Assembly (NCBI GenBank): GCA_903896925.1
Contig: CAITZM010000033.1
Location: 1-64,000 of the forward strand
Direction of reading: 5' to 3'
Origin: an uncultured Lentisphaerota bacterium
GTDB taxonomy: Bacteria; Verrucomicrobiota; Kiritimatiellia; CAIQIC01
DNA length: 64,000 nucleotides
Below the pieces are notes generated by a model. The model did no database searches. It saw only the letters and a list, made by a program, of their open reading frames with translations, and was not told where the DNA came from. Both the position numbers and the translations under genes were made by a program. This document shows, piece after piece, positions 36,776 to 46,199 of the stretch (within the stretch, counting starts at the first letter, position 1; the number at the start of each line of letters is the position of its first letter).

Positions 36776-38257
36776 CTATTTTTCAAACTGGATCGCGGTG
36801 GCGTTTTTCACGCGCAGCTGCGCCTCCTCCGGGGAGGACAGGGTTTTTCCTTGGAACGAAAGGTTTTTGAAAACGACCTCGCTCACTTCGTGGCGCGCGC
36901 TGAAGCCTACGATGTCGGAGCCCGGGAGCCGGTCGCCGCCGATCCGGATGTTCTTGAACAGCACGTTCCGGATGGTGCCGCGCGTGCCGGACCTCTTCTC
37001 GCGCAGCACCTGCTGCCACGCGTCACCCTGCGCCTCCTTGCGCGCCGGGTTGTTGCGGAAAAACTCGGACGGGCAGTCGGCGCTGTACTGGGAGAACGCC
37101 ACCTTCAGCGCCAGCAGCTTGTCGCAGCCCTCCTCGACGCGGATATCCTCGAAGCGCACATCCTCCACCGCGCCGAGGTCGTGATTATCGATGCTCAACG
37201 CCGGGCCTTTTTCCTTCTTGATGATGTCGCAATCGGTGAAGACGACATGACGGATGGAGGGCGCGCCGACCGCGAAGCCGACGGTCAAGGCATGACCCCA
37301 TTCCGAACTCCAGAAGATGGAGTTGGTCACGCATACGTCGTCCGTGTTGAATTTCCCCGGGTCGCTCTTCGACGCGCCGCTTTTCCCGGAGTAGTCGTGG
37401 GCCTTGACCGCGATGCAATCGTCCTTGGTGCGGAAGAAGCTGTTGGCCACCGTCACGTGGCGGGAGCTGTCGGGGTCGCAGCCGTCGTCATTGTCCCGCC
37501 AGCCGACCACTTTGATGTTATGTATAAGGATGTTTTCCGAGCACCGTGGGACGAGCGTCCACCCGTAGCTGCCCTGCAGGATGACGTCGCTGACCTCCAC
37601 GTTCCTGCACGTGTCCAATTCGACCAGCCTGGCCTGCGTGGTCCGTGTGGACCCATCGAGCATGCCCGGCCCCGCGATGCGTAGGCCGGAAGCGTGCTTG
37701 GCGTGAATCGAGCCGCGCACCACAGCGCCGCCGGCCAGATACACGGTCTCGTTGTCCTTCAATTCGATGCGACCCGCCTCGTGAATTTTCCCGCCCTCGA
37801 AATAGCGTACCTGGGCAGCGCCCGCCTTGGGCGCTTTTGGTTCCGGCGCGTTGGCAAACAGGAACAGCGGGCGATGCAGGTCGTCATCCACCTCGATGGC
37901 CAGCTGGCCGGGACCGGGCAGACGGAAACGGAGGCTGCCGCGCTCCACCACCGGCTTGATGCCGCGTGCGAGCGGACGGATCACCGGGTGCGTGATCGGT
38001 CGCTGCACTTTTATCTCGACCTCCACCTCGCCCGTCACGGCGAACGTGGCGAGGGAACACACCGGCGTCCGATAGACAAAAATGCTTTGGCCGCCCGCGC
38101 TGACGAGATAATCCGGCGACGCCTCCATTCCCTGCGGAACCGGATACGCTGTGACCACGCCACCCGCCAAGGCGGCGACGCCGGAAACCGCGCCCGCCAC
38201 CAGCGCGACCAAACGTGCGCAACTCGAACAATACAACGCCATTAAATTTTTGTTCAT
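36776..38257 (-). CDS. GH28-like (polygalacturonase family) protein
   Basis: Start MNKNLMALYCSSCARLV; VYLAGGAVVRGSIHAKHASGLRIAGPGMLDGS; NILIHNIKVVGWRDNDDGCDPDSSRHVTVANSFFRTKDDCIAVKAHDY. Confidence 0.82.
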   Translation of the reverse strand: MNKNLMALYCSSCARLVALVAGAVSGVAALAGGVVTAYPVPQGMEASPDYLVSAGGQSIFVYRTPVCSLATFAVTGEVEVEIKVQRPITHPVIRPLARGIKPVVERGSLRFRLPGPGQLAIEVDDDLHRPLFLFANAPEPKAPKAGAAQVRYFEGGKIHEAGRIELKDNETVYLAGGAVVRGSIHAKHASGLRIAGPGMLDGSTRTTQARLVELDTCRNVEVSDVILQGSYGWTLVPRCSENILIHNIKVVGWRDNDDGCDPDSSRHVTVANSFFRTKDDCIAVKAHDYSGKSGASKSDPGKFNTDDVCVTNSIFWSSEWGHALTVGFAVGAPSIRHVVFTDCDIIKKEKGPALSIDNHDLGAVEDVRFEDIRVEEGCDKLLALKVAFSQYSADCPSEFFRNNPARKEAQGDAWQQVLREKRSGTRGTIRNVLFKNIRIGGDRLPGSDIVGFSARHEVSEVVFKNLSFQGKTLSSPEEAQLRVKNATAIQFEK

Positions 38258-38263
38258 CCGCTT

Positions 38264-38278
38264 TTCCAATGCTTGGAA
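38264..38278. repeat. TTCCAANNNTTGGAA palindrome (copy 2)
   Basis: TTCCAATGCTTGGAA, 7 bp upstream of the GH28 ATG on the minus strand. Confidence 0.75.
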
Positions 38279-38369
38279 CTTTCTGAAAATGCGGCTCGCA
38301 TAGGCGCGATCCATGGCGCCAGCGGCGCTGGCGGTAACCGTTTCAGTGCAAAATTCCAGTCGGAGTTCT

Positions 38370-39713
38370 TCATGATCCCAGCGCGCGCAACACGGCGCGG
38401 GCGTTCCTGTTCTCCCCGTCGAGCTTGAGGGCGTGCCCGAGGTGCAAATCGGCGGTCTTGCGGTCGCCGCGCAGGAGCGCCTGGATGGCTTGCAGCACCA
38501 GGAGGTCGGCGGTTTGCCCCGGATCGGTCTTATCGTTGGCCAACGCCGCGGCGCGCTGGAGGCACCCGGCGGCCTTGGCCTCGTCACCGCGGCGCAACAG
38601 CATGGCGGCCTTTCCTAGGGTGGCGAGGAAATGGTCCGGCTCGCGTTTCAAAATGAGATCGAGTTGTTCGATTGTCTGGTCAAACTGCGCAAGCTGTTCA
38701 TGGGCCTTGGCGAGGAAATAGCGGTTGCGGCTGGTATCCGCGGCCCTGACGCGTTCGGTGCAGACGGCGAGCAGTTCAGCGTTGCGTTCGGCCTTGATCT
38801 GTACCGCGGCGAGCAATTCCCACGCGGAATCGCGGGCGGGGTCGAGCGTGATGGCGCGCCGGCAGTAGGTCTGCGCGTCGTCCGTCGCGCCGAACATGAG
38901 CCTGTTCATGCCCAGCCCTTCGCAGGCTTGCGCGGCCAGCTTGGAATCGCTGCCGGCGGCGAGGGTTTCGAGGCGGGCACGGGTTTCTTCGCGGGCCGTC
39001 CGGGCTTGCGCAAGGAAGGCGGGCTCGAAATGGGTGCCGGGCTGTTTGGCCGCTCCATCGGACATAATCAGGAAGAAGAGGAGGGTGGACTGGATGTTCA
39101 CGTTGTCGGGGCACAGCCGCGCTACTTGTTGAAAATCGCTCAAGGCCTCGGTTGTGAGGAACTGCGACAGGTTGGGCTGGTCACCGCCCAGTACGGCCCT
39201 TACCGCTTGCAGGCAATTGCGAAAAAAAAGCTGGCAGCCCAGGCGCTTGAGATAGCCATCGAGTTGTTCCGGCGCGTTCGCGATCGCCTTGGAAAAACAG
39301 TCGAGCGCTTCCTCCATCAGTTGCCAGGCGTGTTGGACGTCGTCACGGGTCAGCCGCCCCGCCTGCAGCGCGGCCAGCAGCTTGGGGATGTCGTCGCCAT
39401 GGAGGCGCGCCACGTGCAGATGGTCGTGCATCGCGCGCTCGAGCAGCTGTTCGCCGAGCTCGCACCACGCCGCCGCGTTGGTCGGCGACGCTTTCAGGAC
39501 CTCGCGTAACTCAGCCTCGCTTTTGCGCGGCGCGGCGTTGGTTTTATGCACCTCGAAGTCCGTGCTTTGGAAGCCCATCGTTACGTTGACGTTGATGGAC
39601 GGCAGCCTGGCCAGCAGGCGGAGGGCTTCCGGTTTTGTCCCGTCCTCGGCGGCGTGGACCGCGGCCAGCGGCGCGAGCAGCAAGGCGACGAGGAGTGTGA
39701 CGGTATGTTTCAT
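38370..39713 (-). CDS. Secreted tetratricopeptide-repeat-like protein
   Basis: MKHTVTLLVALLLAPLAAVHAAE; SPTNAAAWCELGEQLLERA, QTYCRRAITLDPARDSAWELLAAVQIKAER, RNRYFLAKAHEQLAQFDQTIEQLDLIL. Confidence 0.72.
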   Translation of the reverse strand: MKHTVTLLVALLLAPLAAVHAAEDGTKPEALRLLARLPSINVNVTMGFQSTDFEVHKTNAAPRKSEAELREVLKASPTNAAAWCELGEQLLERAMHDHLHVARLHGDDIPKLLAALQAGRLTRDDVQHAWQLMEEALDCFSKAIANAPEQLDGYLKRLGCQLFFRNCLQAVRAVLGGDQPNLSQFLTTEALSDFQQVARLCPDNVNIQSTLLFFLIMSDGAAKQPGTHFEPAFLAQARTAREETRARLETLAAGSDSKLAAQACEGLGMNRLMFGATDDAQTYCRRAITLDPARDSAWELLAAVQIKAERNAELLAVCTERVRAADTSRNRYFLAKAHEQLAQFDQTIEQLDLILKREPDHFLATLGKAAMLLRRGDEAKAAGCLQRAAALANDKTDPGQTADLLVLQAIQALLRGDRKTADLHLGHALKLDGENRNARAVLRALGS

Positions 39714-39744
39714 GTTCTTCTTTCCACTTCACTGCATGCATCAT

Positions 39745-39759
39745 TTCCAAACCTTGGAA
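39745..39759. repeat. TTCCAANNNTTGGAA palindrome (copy 3)
   Basis: TTCCAAACCTTGGAA, 32 bp upstream of the TPR-protein ATG on the minus strand. Confidence 0.75.
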
Positions 39760-39777
39760 CGCCCGGCAAGGCGCGAC

Positions 39778-41613
39778 TCACGGCTTCAATAATTTCTCCA
39801 GCACGGGTTTCAGTTTGCTGGCGTAAATATCGTAGCCGGCGGGGCCGAGGTGCAGGTGGCCGTCGGAGTAGGCGGCGGCCTTGAGCGAGCCGTCGGGATG
39901 GGTGAACTCGCTCCAAAGATCGAGGAGGTGAAGGTTGGGGTCGGTGTCGAGTTTCAGCGCGTCGAGTGCAGTATTGATGCTCTTCACGTCCTGGTAGATG
40001 ATGTTGCCAGGTTTCCCTGCCGGCAGAATTTTCACGACGACGATCTGCGTTTGCGGGCAGCGGGCGCGGAGATTTTGCGCGCAGAGCCCGATGCCCTGCG
40101 CGACGGACGCGGCGGGCACACCGTTCGCGCCGACGAGCGGGGCGTTGTTTACGCCGACCAAGAGCACGATGACCTTCGGCGCAGCGCCCGCGAGCGCGCC
40201 GTGATCGAGCCGCCAGAGAACATGCTCGGTGCGGTCGCCGCCGATGCCGAGGTTGACGGTTTTGAAAGCAGCGAAATATTTTTGCCATGCGGCGTTGAAC
40301 GGCACGCCATCCCAGCCGCCGCCCCAATACTGCGTGATGCTGTCGCCGAGGAGCGCGATGTCGGGCGCGCCCTTCGCCGCCTGGACTTTCTCGATGAGCG
40401 TCGCGTGGTGTTCCAGCCACAGATTGCCCGCGCTGCCGTCCTGCGTTTTCCAATGTCCCGCGGTGGGGGTCACGGCCCAGAATTGCGGCAGATGTTTTTG
40501 CGCCTCGTGGCCCGGCTTGCGCGAGTACTCCTCCTTCAGCACCCACGCGCGCTCGGCGTCGGTCAACGGCCAGCCGCTGAGTTGCGGGTCCATTTTCCCC
40601 TCATTGTAGGGCGCGTAGGGATAGGCGAGCACGGGTTTCAATTCCAGAACGATGTTGGCCGCTGTGGATGCTGCGCGGGGTGTGCTTGCGGGCTTGGTGG
40701 ACAGCGCCAGAGCAGGAGGCGCCGCATTACGCGCCTCCGTCTTGGCCGGCTGGGCGGGCACCGGCTTGCCGCTCAGCAATGCCTCCAGGATTGGTTTCAG
40801 CCTGCCCGCGTAGAGCGCATAGCCGCCGTCCTGCGTCAGGTGGATGTTGTCGGGCGTGAAGAGTTCTTTCTTCAGCGTGCCGTCGGCCTGGGTGAAGTCG
40901 TTCCACAGGTCGAGAACGTGAACCTGCGGGTCGCTGCCGAGCTTCAGCGCGTCGAGCGCGAGATTCGTTTGCTTGATGTCCTCGTAGAAACGCACACCGG
41001 GCGCGTGGGCGGGCAGGATTTTCGCGACGATGACGGCCGCCCGCGGGAACTTTTCGCGCACGTTCGCGACGACCGTCTGGACACCCTGCGCCGCCGCTGG
41101 GATGCCGGTCTCCGGCGTGAAGAACATGTTGTTGTTGCCGATCATCACGATGACGATCCGCGGCTCCAAGCCGGCGACGCCGCCATGATCGAGCCGCCAG
41201 AGCACGTTCTGCGTCTTATCGCCGCCGATGCCGATGTTGACCGTCTTGAGCTGCGGAAAATGTTTCGCCCACGCCGCGCCCCACTGCATGGTGATGCTGT
41301 CGCCGACGAGCAGCACATCGATCGGCCCCTTGCTCGCCTCCGCGTCCTTCACCAGCTTCGCGTGCATATCCAGCCAGCTCGTTCCGCCCCAGTTTCCGGC
41401 CGACGGAACCGACGGCCACAGCTGCGGCAGATGCTTGTTCGCCTCGCGGCCCGGCCGGCGCTCGTACTCCGGCTTCATGACGTAGGTCTTCTCTTCGTCC
41501 GTCAGCGGCCAGCCGCATTTCTGCGGCTCGGCCGTCACGCAGGCGTAGTCGAGCGCGAGCGCATTCGCCAGCGGCAGCAGCAATCCAACGAGCAGGATGA
41601 CGGTAGTTTTCAT
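39778..41613 (-). CDS. Tandem two-domain SGNH/GDSL hydrolase (PAF-acetylhydrolase-like)
   Basis: Two homologous halves: IDVLLVGDSITMQWGAAWAKHFPQLKTVNIGIGGDKTQNVLWRLDHGGVAGLEPRIVIVMIGNNN and PDIALLGDSITQYWGGGWDGVPFNAAWQKYFAAFKTVNLGIGGDRTEHVLWRLDHGALAGAAPKVIVLLVGVNN. Start overlaps upstream stop (ATGA). Confidence 0.88.
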   Translation of the reverse strand: MKTTVILLVGLLLPLANALALDYACVTAEPQKCGWPLTDEEKTYVMKPEYERRPGREANKHLPQLWPSVPSAGNWGGTSWLDMHAKLVKDAEASKGPIDVLLVGDSITMQWGAAWAKHFPQLKTVNIGIGGDKTQNVLWRLDHGGVAGLEPRIVIVMIGNNNMFFTPETGIPAAAQGVQTVVANVREKFPRAAVIVAKILPAHAPGVRFYEDIKQTNLALDALKLGSDPQVHVLDLWNDFTQADGTLKKELFTPDNIHLTQDGGYALYAGRLKPILEALLSGKPVPAQPAKTEARNAAPPALALSTKPASTPRAASTAANIVLELKPVLAYPYAPYNEGKMDPQLSGWPLTDAERAWVLKEEYSRKPGHEAQKHLPQFWAVTPTAGHWKTQDGSAGNLWLEHHATLIEKVQAAKGAPDIALLGDSITQYWGGGWDGVPFNAAWQKYFAAFKTVNLGIGGDRTEHVLWRLDHGALAGAAPKVIVLLVGVNNAPLVGANGVPAASVAQGIGLCAQNLRARCPQTQIVVVKILPAGKPGNIIYQDVKSINTALDALKLDTDPNLHLLDLWSEFTHPDGSLKAAAYSDGHLHLGPAGYDIYASKLKPVLEKLLKP

Positions 41614-42737
41614 CTTCCTCTCCCCGGCAGCGGCGGTGCGGCGAAGGTGACGCCTTTCCACTCCGCCAAAATTTTCAGATAGAGATAGGGATCGGGCCAC
41701 GATGACGAAGGCTCGATGATCGTCGTCTCCGGCCATTCGTTCCAACTGGTGACCATGATGTAATCGGCGCCGGCCTCGGTTGCGGCGCGCAGAAAATCGC
41801 GCAGCGTCTGGCCGTCACGCCGCGGCATTTCGTAGGGCGTGGGATTGAAATGCGAGTTGTTGTGGCCGGGATGGACGGGCAGCAACATTTTCCTGCCGGA
41901 GTCGTGCGCGAGCTTCGTCAGGTAGCGATATTTTCCGGCGAGTTCCTCATGGCGGCACGCCCTGAAATTCGAGAACGTGCCGTAGAACGCGAAGCTGTCC
42001 ACGCCCGGCGTCGCCAGCCAGTCGGCGGGGATGCATTTCTCGCGCGCCAGGTCGCCGGCGTTGTGCGCCCGCGCATCGTGCGCGAGCTTGTCCACGATCC
42101 AATAGACCGCGCCGATTTCTTTTTCGACGTGCTGCTTGAGCGTCGAAAATTCCTGCGGCGTCAGGCCGGGCTTGGTCCCTACCTGGTAGAGATAGACCGC
42201 CGGCTTGCCGTCGAGCTTCAGATAGACGGGGTTGTCCTTGTACTTGCGCAAGGCGCGGGTGAGCATCGCGGCGTAGTCCTCGAGCTGGCCGTGGAACTGC
42301 GCGCGTTCGTCGAGCAGCGCGAATTTGAAGCCGAGTTTCTGCGCCGCGGCGACGATGCCGCTATCCACCACCCGGTCGAGCCCGTTGTGCTCGCCCCACC
42401 AGTCCACGAGAAACGCGTCCAGCCCCGCCGCTTGCGCCAGCCGCACGTGCCACTCCGCGACGACAGGATCAGCGCTGTCGTAAAATCCGACGAGCGGACG
42501 CGCCGCGCTGTTGAGCGGCGGCTCGCCCGGCCGCTGCTCGCGCAACGCCACCGCGTTGGTCGCCGCCGCCGGATAGGTCCAGTGCAGCCACGGCGCCTGC
42601 ACGTTGGTGGCCGAGTGATACCAGCAATAATACGCCGCAAACAGCAGCGGGCGCGCCGGCGCATCGGCAGCGTGCAGCGCGGCCAGCGGCGCCAAGAGCA
42701 GAACGGCAAGAAATTGGAGGGTGTTTCTCAAAGCCAT
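41610..42737 (-). CDS. GH99-like domain protein (endo-mannosidase-like)
   Basis: PLLFAAYYCWYHSATNVQAPWLHWTYP; AGLDAFLVDWWGEHNGLD; YIMVTSWNEWPETTIIEPS. Confidence 0.8.
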   Translation of the reverse strand: MALRNTLQFLAVLLLAPLAALHAADAPARPLLFAAYYCWYHSATNVQAPWLHWTYPAAATNAVALREQRPGEPPLNSAARPLVGFYDSADPVVAEWHVRLAQAAGLDAFLVDWWGEHNGLDRVVDSGIVAAAQKLGFKFALLDERAQFHGQLEDYAAMLTRALRKYKDNPVYLKLDGKPAVYLYQVGTKPGLTPQEFSTLKQHVEKEIGAVYWIVDKLAHDARAHNAGDLAREKCIPADWLATPGVDSFAFYGTFSNFRACRHEELAGKYRYLTKLAHDSGRKMLLPVHPGHNNSHFNPTPYEMPRRDGQTLRDFLRAATEAGADYIMVTSWNEWPETTIIEPSSSWPDPYLYLKILAEWKGVTFAAPPLPGRGR

Positions 42738-44395
42738 TAGGGCCCTTTCAGCACGCTGATGCGGTAGACGGCTGCATCTGTAAACGCTTCCTCGACCATT
42801 CCATTGCGGTGGTTGAGCCGCTTCCCTGTCCGCTGCCAGGTGGCGGTGGCCGGCTCGTTGACCGTCACCTGCACCCCGCCATCCGTCCGCTTCAGCCGCA
42901 ATGCGTTGCCATCGAGATGGATGTCGGTCTCCTGCTGGCCGTCGAACACCAGCATCGGAAAACCGATCCGCGCCACGGAGCCGGCGGTGACCGTTACACC
43001 CTGGGCATGGAGTGTCAAGGTTTCACCGCCCGCCCTGAACTGTACCTGCCGGGCCGACTCCTCCAGCACTTCGACCTGGCGCACCGGTTCGGTGGTCTTG
43101 TGCAGAATGCCATCCGAATACCCCAGTTGCGGACACCCGCCTTGGAGGTGGACGCGGATCAGGCCGGACGGGTTGTACACACCGTTCCCGCGCGTCATGT
43201 ATTGGAGATAATTCCCGCCGGCGTTGGCGACGACCATGTTGAACTCGGGCAGCCGGACCACGAAGCCACCGACCTCCGCGGGTGCCGGTCTTTCCACGAT
43301 CGCCTCGTCCGCCTGTTGCCACGCGGCGCAGAGCATCGAGCAGGCGAGCAGATTGTAGTTCGCATGGACGGAATATCCCTCATAGCCGTGCCGGGCTTCC
43401 ACGGGGTACCGGTTCTTCACGATGTAACCGGAGCCGTCGGGGCGGATCCACTTTTGGATGGACGCAAGGGCCAGCCGCGCGCCGCGCTTGAACGCGCCAG
43501 CCTCTGCCGGCCGCCCGGCCTGCGCGTATTGCGCTGCGTAGGTTTCGTACACCGCGGCCAACTCGGCCTCGTTCCAGAGGTGCTGCGCGCTGCGGTAGCC
43601 GGTCGGCAGTTCGCCAAACGGCGACTGGATCAGCAGCGAAGTCCACGCGCCTTTCCAGCAGGCGTCGCGATAGAAGGTGTCCTGGTAACCGCGCTGCAGC
43701 ATCCCCGTCAGGAAGTACCGGCTGAAGGCGTCGTAGGCGAAGGGCGCGCCGTGTTCCAGATACTGTCCCGCCGGCGTCATATGCGGCCGTTGGATCTGCA
43801 GCGCGTGGGCCACATAGGCCGGGTCGGTCAGGCGGTGGAGCGAGCGCAGGTATTCGCCGGCGGCGTGGACCAGCGTCCAGTTGCCGTCGGCTTTGCCATA
43901 CGCGGCGTAGGTCTTGGCGGGGTTGATGGCGGAGAGCTGCTTCCGCCAGGTCTCCAGCCTTTCCTTGGGCGCGACCTTCTCGAACTGCTCGAAGGCCAGC
44001 ATCACGGGGTAGGTGTAGAAGTCCGGATGTTTGTCGGGGAAGGCGGACATACCCTTGGCGAGGCTGTCCACGCTGAAATCCATCGCCCGCATCCCGCTTT
44101 CAAGCAATTGCGGGTCGGTGTCGAACCCGCTCGCCGCCAGCGTCGCGACGCTGTGCGCGTAGCAGGGTGGGCTGAACTGCGTCCGCCCATCCACGGGATC
44201 CGGCAGGTCGCCGTCGGGCTTCAGGCACTTGCGCAGCGCGCGGACCTGGCCGTCCACGACCTTGAGATAATCGGCCCGGCTCAGCCCGGTCGGCTGCACC
44301 GTCCCCCGGTGCTCAAGAAACCGGCTGATCTGCGGCTGGAGCGGATGCTCCGCCGTGCTCAGCAACGTTGCTGCGATGACGACACCGAAAATCAT
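42737..44395 (-). CDS. Conserved protein of unknown function, probable alpha/alpha-toroid carbohydrate-active protein
   Basis: Start MIFGVVIAATLLSTAEHPLQPQISRFLEHRGTVQPTG; linked to GH105 by ATGA and to the GH99-like gene by a TAATG overlap. The provided ORF extends in frame into GH105. Confidence 0.6.
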   Translation of the reverse strand: MIFGVVIAATLLSTAEHPLQPQISRFLEHRGTVQPTGLSRADYLKVVDGQVRALRKCLKPDGDLPDPVDGRTQFSPPCYAHSVATLAASGFDTDPQLLESGMRAMDFSVDSLAKGMSAFPDKHPDFYTYPVMLAFEQFEKVAPKERLETWRKQLSAINPAKTYAAYGKADGNWTLVHAAGEYLRSLHRLTDPAYVAHALQIQRPHMTPAGQYLEHGAPFAYDAFSRYFLTGMLQRGYQDTFYRDACWKGAWTSLLIQSPFGELPTGYRSAQHLWNEAELAAVYETYAAQYAQAGRPAEAGAFKRGARLALASIQKWIRPDGSGYIVKNRYPVEARHGYEGYSVHANYNLLACSMLCAAWQQADEAIVERPAPAEVGGFVVRLPEFNMVVANAGGNYLQYMTRGNGVYNPSGLIRVHLQGGCPQLGYSDGILHKTTEPVRQVEVLEESARQVQFRAGGETLTLHAQGVTVTAGSVARIGFPMLVFDGQQETDIHLDGNALRLKRTDGGVQVTVNEPATATWQRTGKRLNHRNGMVEEAFTDAAVYRISVLKGP

Positions 44396-45447
44396 TTTTT
44401 CAGCTTCAGCATCTCGCTGCCCGCGAGCAGAAACGTGCCGGTGACGTATTCGTGGGTCTGGGCCTGCTGCAGGCTCACCGGGCGGTCCCCGACGGGCTGG
44501 CCCCATTGGACCTGGCCCTCGGCGCTGACGCTCTGCACCAGTCCGGCCCACGCTTTCTGCACCACGGGCAGATACGTTTCGCGGTCGAGCAGCCCGTGGT
44601 TGAGGCCCCACGCCAGGCCGTAGCAGAAGAAGCCGGTGCCGCTGGTCTCGGGCACGGCCACATCCTCGGGATCGGCGAGGTTCGGCCGCCAGAGACCGTC
44701 GTCGCCCTGCCGCTTCGCGATGGCAGCGGCCATGGTCTTCAGCAGCGCCACGTAGCGCGGCCGCTGCGGATCGTCCTCCGGCAGATATTCCAGGATGCGG
44801 ACGATCCCGCCCAGCACCCAGCCGTTGCCGCGCGACCAGAAAATTTTCTTCCCGTTCTTCGTTGTCTGACCGATGAACCGCTTGTCGCGATAGAACAGCC
44901 CATCGTCCTTGTCGAAGAGTTCCGCGTGTACGTCCCAGAAAAACGCGTGCATATAGGCGAGATACTTTTTGTCGCCGGTCGCTTTCGCCAGCATCGCCAG
45001 CGAGCACGCCCCGTAGAGCGAATCCGCGTAGCGCCGCCCGCCTTCGAGATACCAGACCTTGGCGCCCGCCGGCGAGTTGTTCGTGGCGGTGTTCAGCCAG
45101 GCGATGGCCGGCGCCAGCATCGCCTTGTCCTGCTTCGCGAAATAACATTCGGCCCAGGTCTCGACGCAGAACAGCCGGTTCGCGCCCTGCTGCTCCGTGC
45201 CGACCTTCCACTGATGTTGCGCACCCCACGCCAGCGCCTGCTGGAGAAACTTCTCGTCGCCGGTCGTCTTGAACGCGGCCATCACGCCGGTGTACCACGT
45301 GCCGCGCTCCCAGTTGCGGTCGCCCGCCTGCATGCGCGGGTGCGCGACCTGCCAGGCGTTGACGCGGTGCAGCAGCGGCGCGATCTCGTCGGCTTGCGCG
45401 GCAGCGCAGCCCCAACCAACCAGGGCCAGACACCAAGCGATCTTCAT
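44392..45447 (-). CDS. GH88/GH105-family unsaturated glucuronyl/rhamnogalacturonyl hydrolase
   Basis: WERGTWYTGVMAAFKTTGD; VHAELFDKDDGLFYRDKRF; FWSRGNGWVLGGIVRILEYLP; ETSGTGFFCYGLAWGLNHGLL. Confidence 0.9.
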   Translation of the reverse strand: MKIAWCLALVGWGCAAAQADEIAPLLHRVNAWQVAHPRMQAGDRNWERGTWYTGVMAAFKTTGDEKFLQQALAWGAQHQWKVGTEQQGANRLFCVETWAECYFAKQDKAMLAPAIAWLNTATNNSPAGAKVWYLEGGRRYADSLYGACSLAMLAKATGDKKYLAYMHAFFWDVHAELFDKDDGLFYRDKRFIGQTTKNGKKIFWSRGNGWVLGGIVRILEYLPEDDPQRPRYVALLKTMAAAIAKRQGDDGLWRPNLADPEDVAVPETSGTGFFCYGLAWGLNHGLLDRETYLPVVQKAWAGLVQSVSAEGQVQWGQPVGDRPVSLQQAQTHEYVTGTFLLAGSEMLKLKK

Positions 45448-45460
45448 CGAAAGGCTCCTC

Positions 45461-46135
45461 TCACATGATCCCGAATTTGCGGAACGCCTCGACGGTGCTC
45501 ATGCCGTCCGCCAGCGCCAGCTGCACGAGCTTTTCGCCGCGCGCCTTCTCCAGCGCCTTGGTGAAGGTCTCCACCTCCGCCGCGCGCGGCACGACGCATA
45601 CGCCGTCGAGGTCGCCGAACACGATATCGCCGGGCTGCACGGTGACGTCGCCGAAGGCGAGCGGCACGCGGAAATCCACCACGGTGCCGCGCGGCCCCTG
45701 GTCCTGCGCGTAGCGGCCGTAGGAAAAGGTCGGGAAGTTCAACCGCAGGATGCCGGGCGTGTCGCGGGAGTAGCCCTCCACCACCGCGCCCGCCGCGCCG
45801 AGCTTTGCGGCGCGCGTGCTCATCATCTCGCCCCACAAGGCATACCGCGGTGATGCGCCGGCGCAGATATAGACTTCGCCCGGCTTCAAGTCGTCCAAGG
45901 CCTCAAACATTTTTCCGAACGGCGGCAGTTGCGGCCCAGCGGCGACCACATCGGCCTCCAGCACCGTCATCGCCCTTCCGATGACGACCATGTCGTCGCG
46001 CAGCGGTTTCAGGTCCGGTGGCAAGAATTGATGGAGCAGCCCCAGCTTGTCCATCGCGTCGCCGACCAGCGCCGTGAACAGCTCCCGGCGCGCGAGCGCG
46101 AACAGTTCCGCATCGTCTTTCCACCCGGCTGCCAT
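45461..46135 (-). CDS. RraA-family protein
   Basis: Start MAAGWKDDAELFALARRELFTALVGDAMDKLG; GEVYICAGASPRYALWGEMMSTRAAKLGAAGAVVEGYSRDTPGI; VQPGDIVFGDLDGVCVVPR. Confidence 0.88.
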   Translation of the reverse strand: MAAGWKDDAELFALARRELFTALVGDAMDKLGLLHQFLPPDLKPLRDDMVVIGRAMTVLEADVVAAGPQLPPFGKMFEALDDLKPGEVYICAGASPRYALWGEMMSTRAAKLGAAGAVVEGYSRDTPGILRLNFPTFSYGRYAQDQGPRGTVVDFRVPLAFGDVTVQPGDIVFGDLDGVCVVPRAAEVETFTKALEKARGEKLVQLALADGMSTVEAFRKFGIM

Positions 46136-46199
46136 ACTCGTTCCTTCCAAGGATTGCTTGTGCGCAGCGGCCTGCCGGGCGCCACGCCCGGCTCTGCCG

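Noticed and set aside
38258-38587. N-terminal extension of the GH28 ORF (36776-38587)
   Set aside because: It overlaps the TPR gene in another frame and includes the palindrome; the start at 38257 fits a secreted protein.
44396-45436. N-terminal part of the 899-aa ORF 42737-45436
   Set aside because: It is the alternate frame of the GH105 gene; the real start is MIFGVVIAATLL at 44395.
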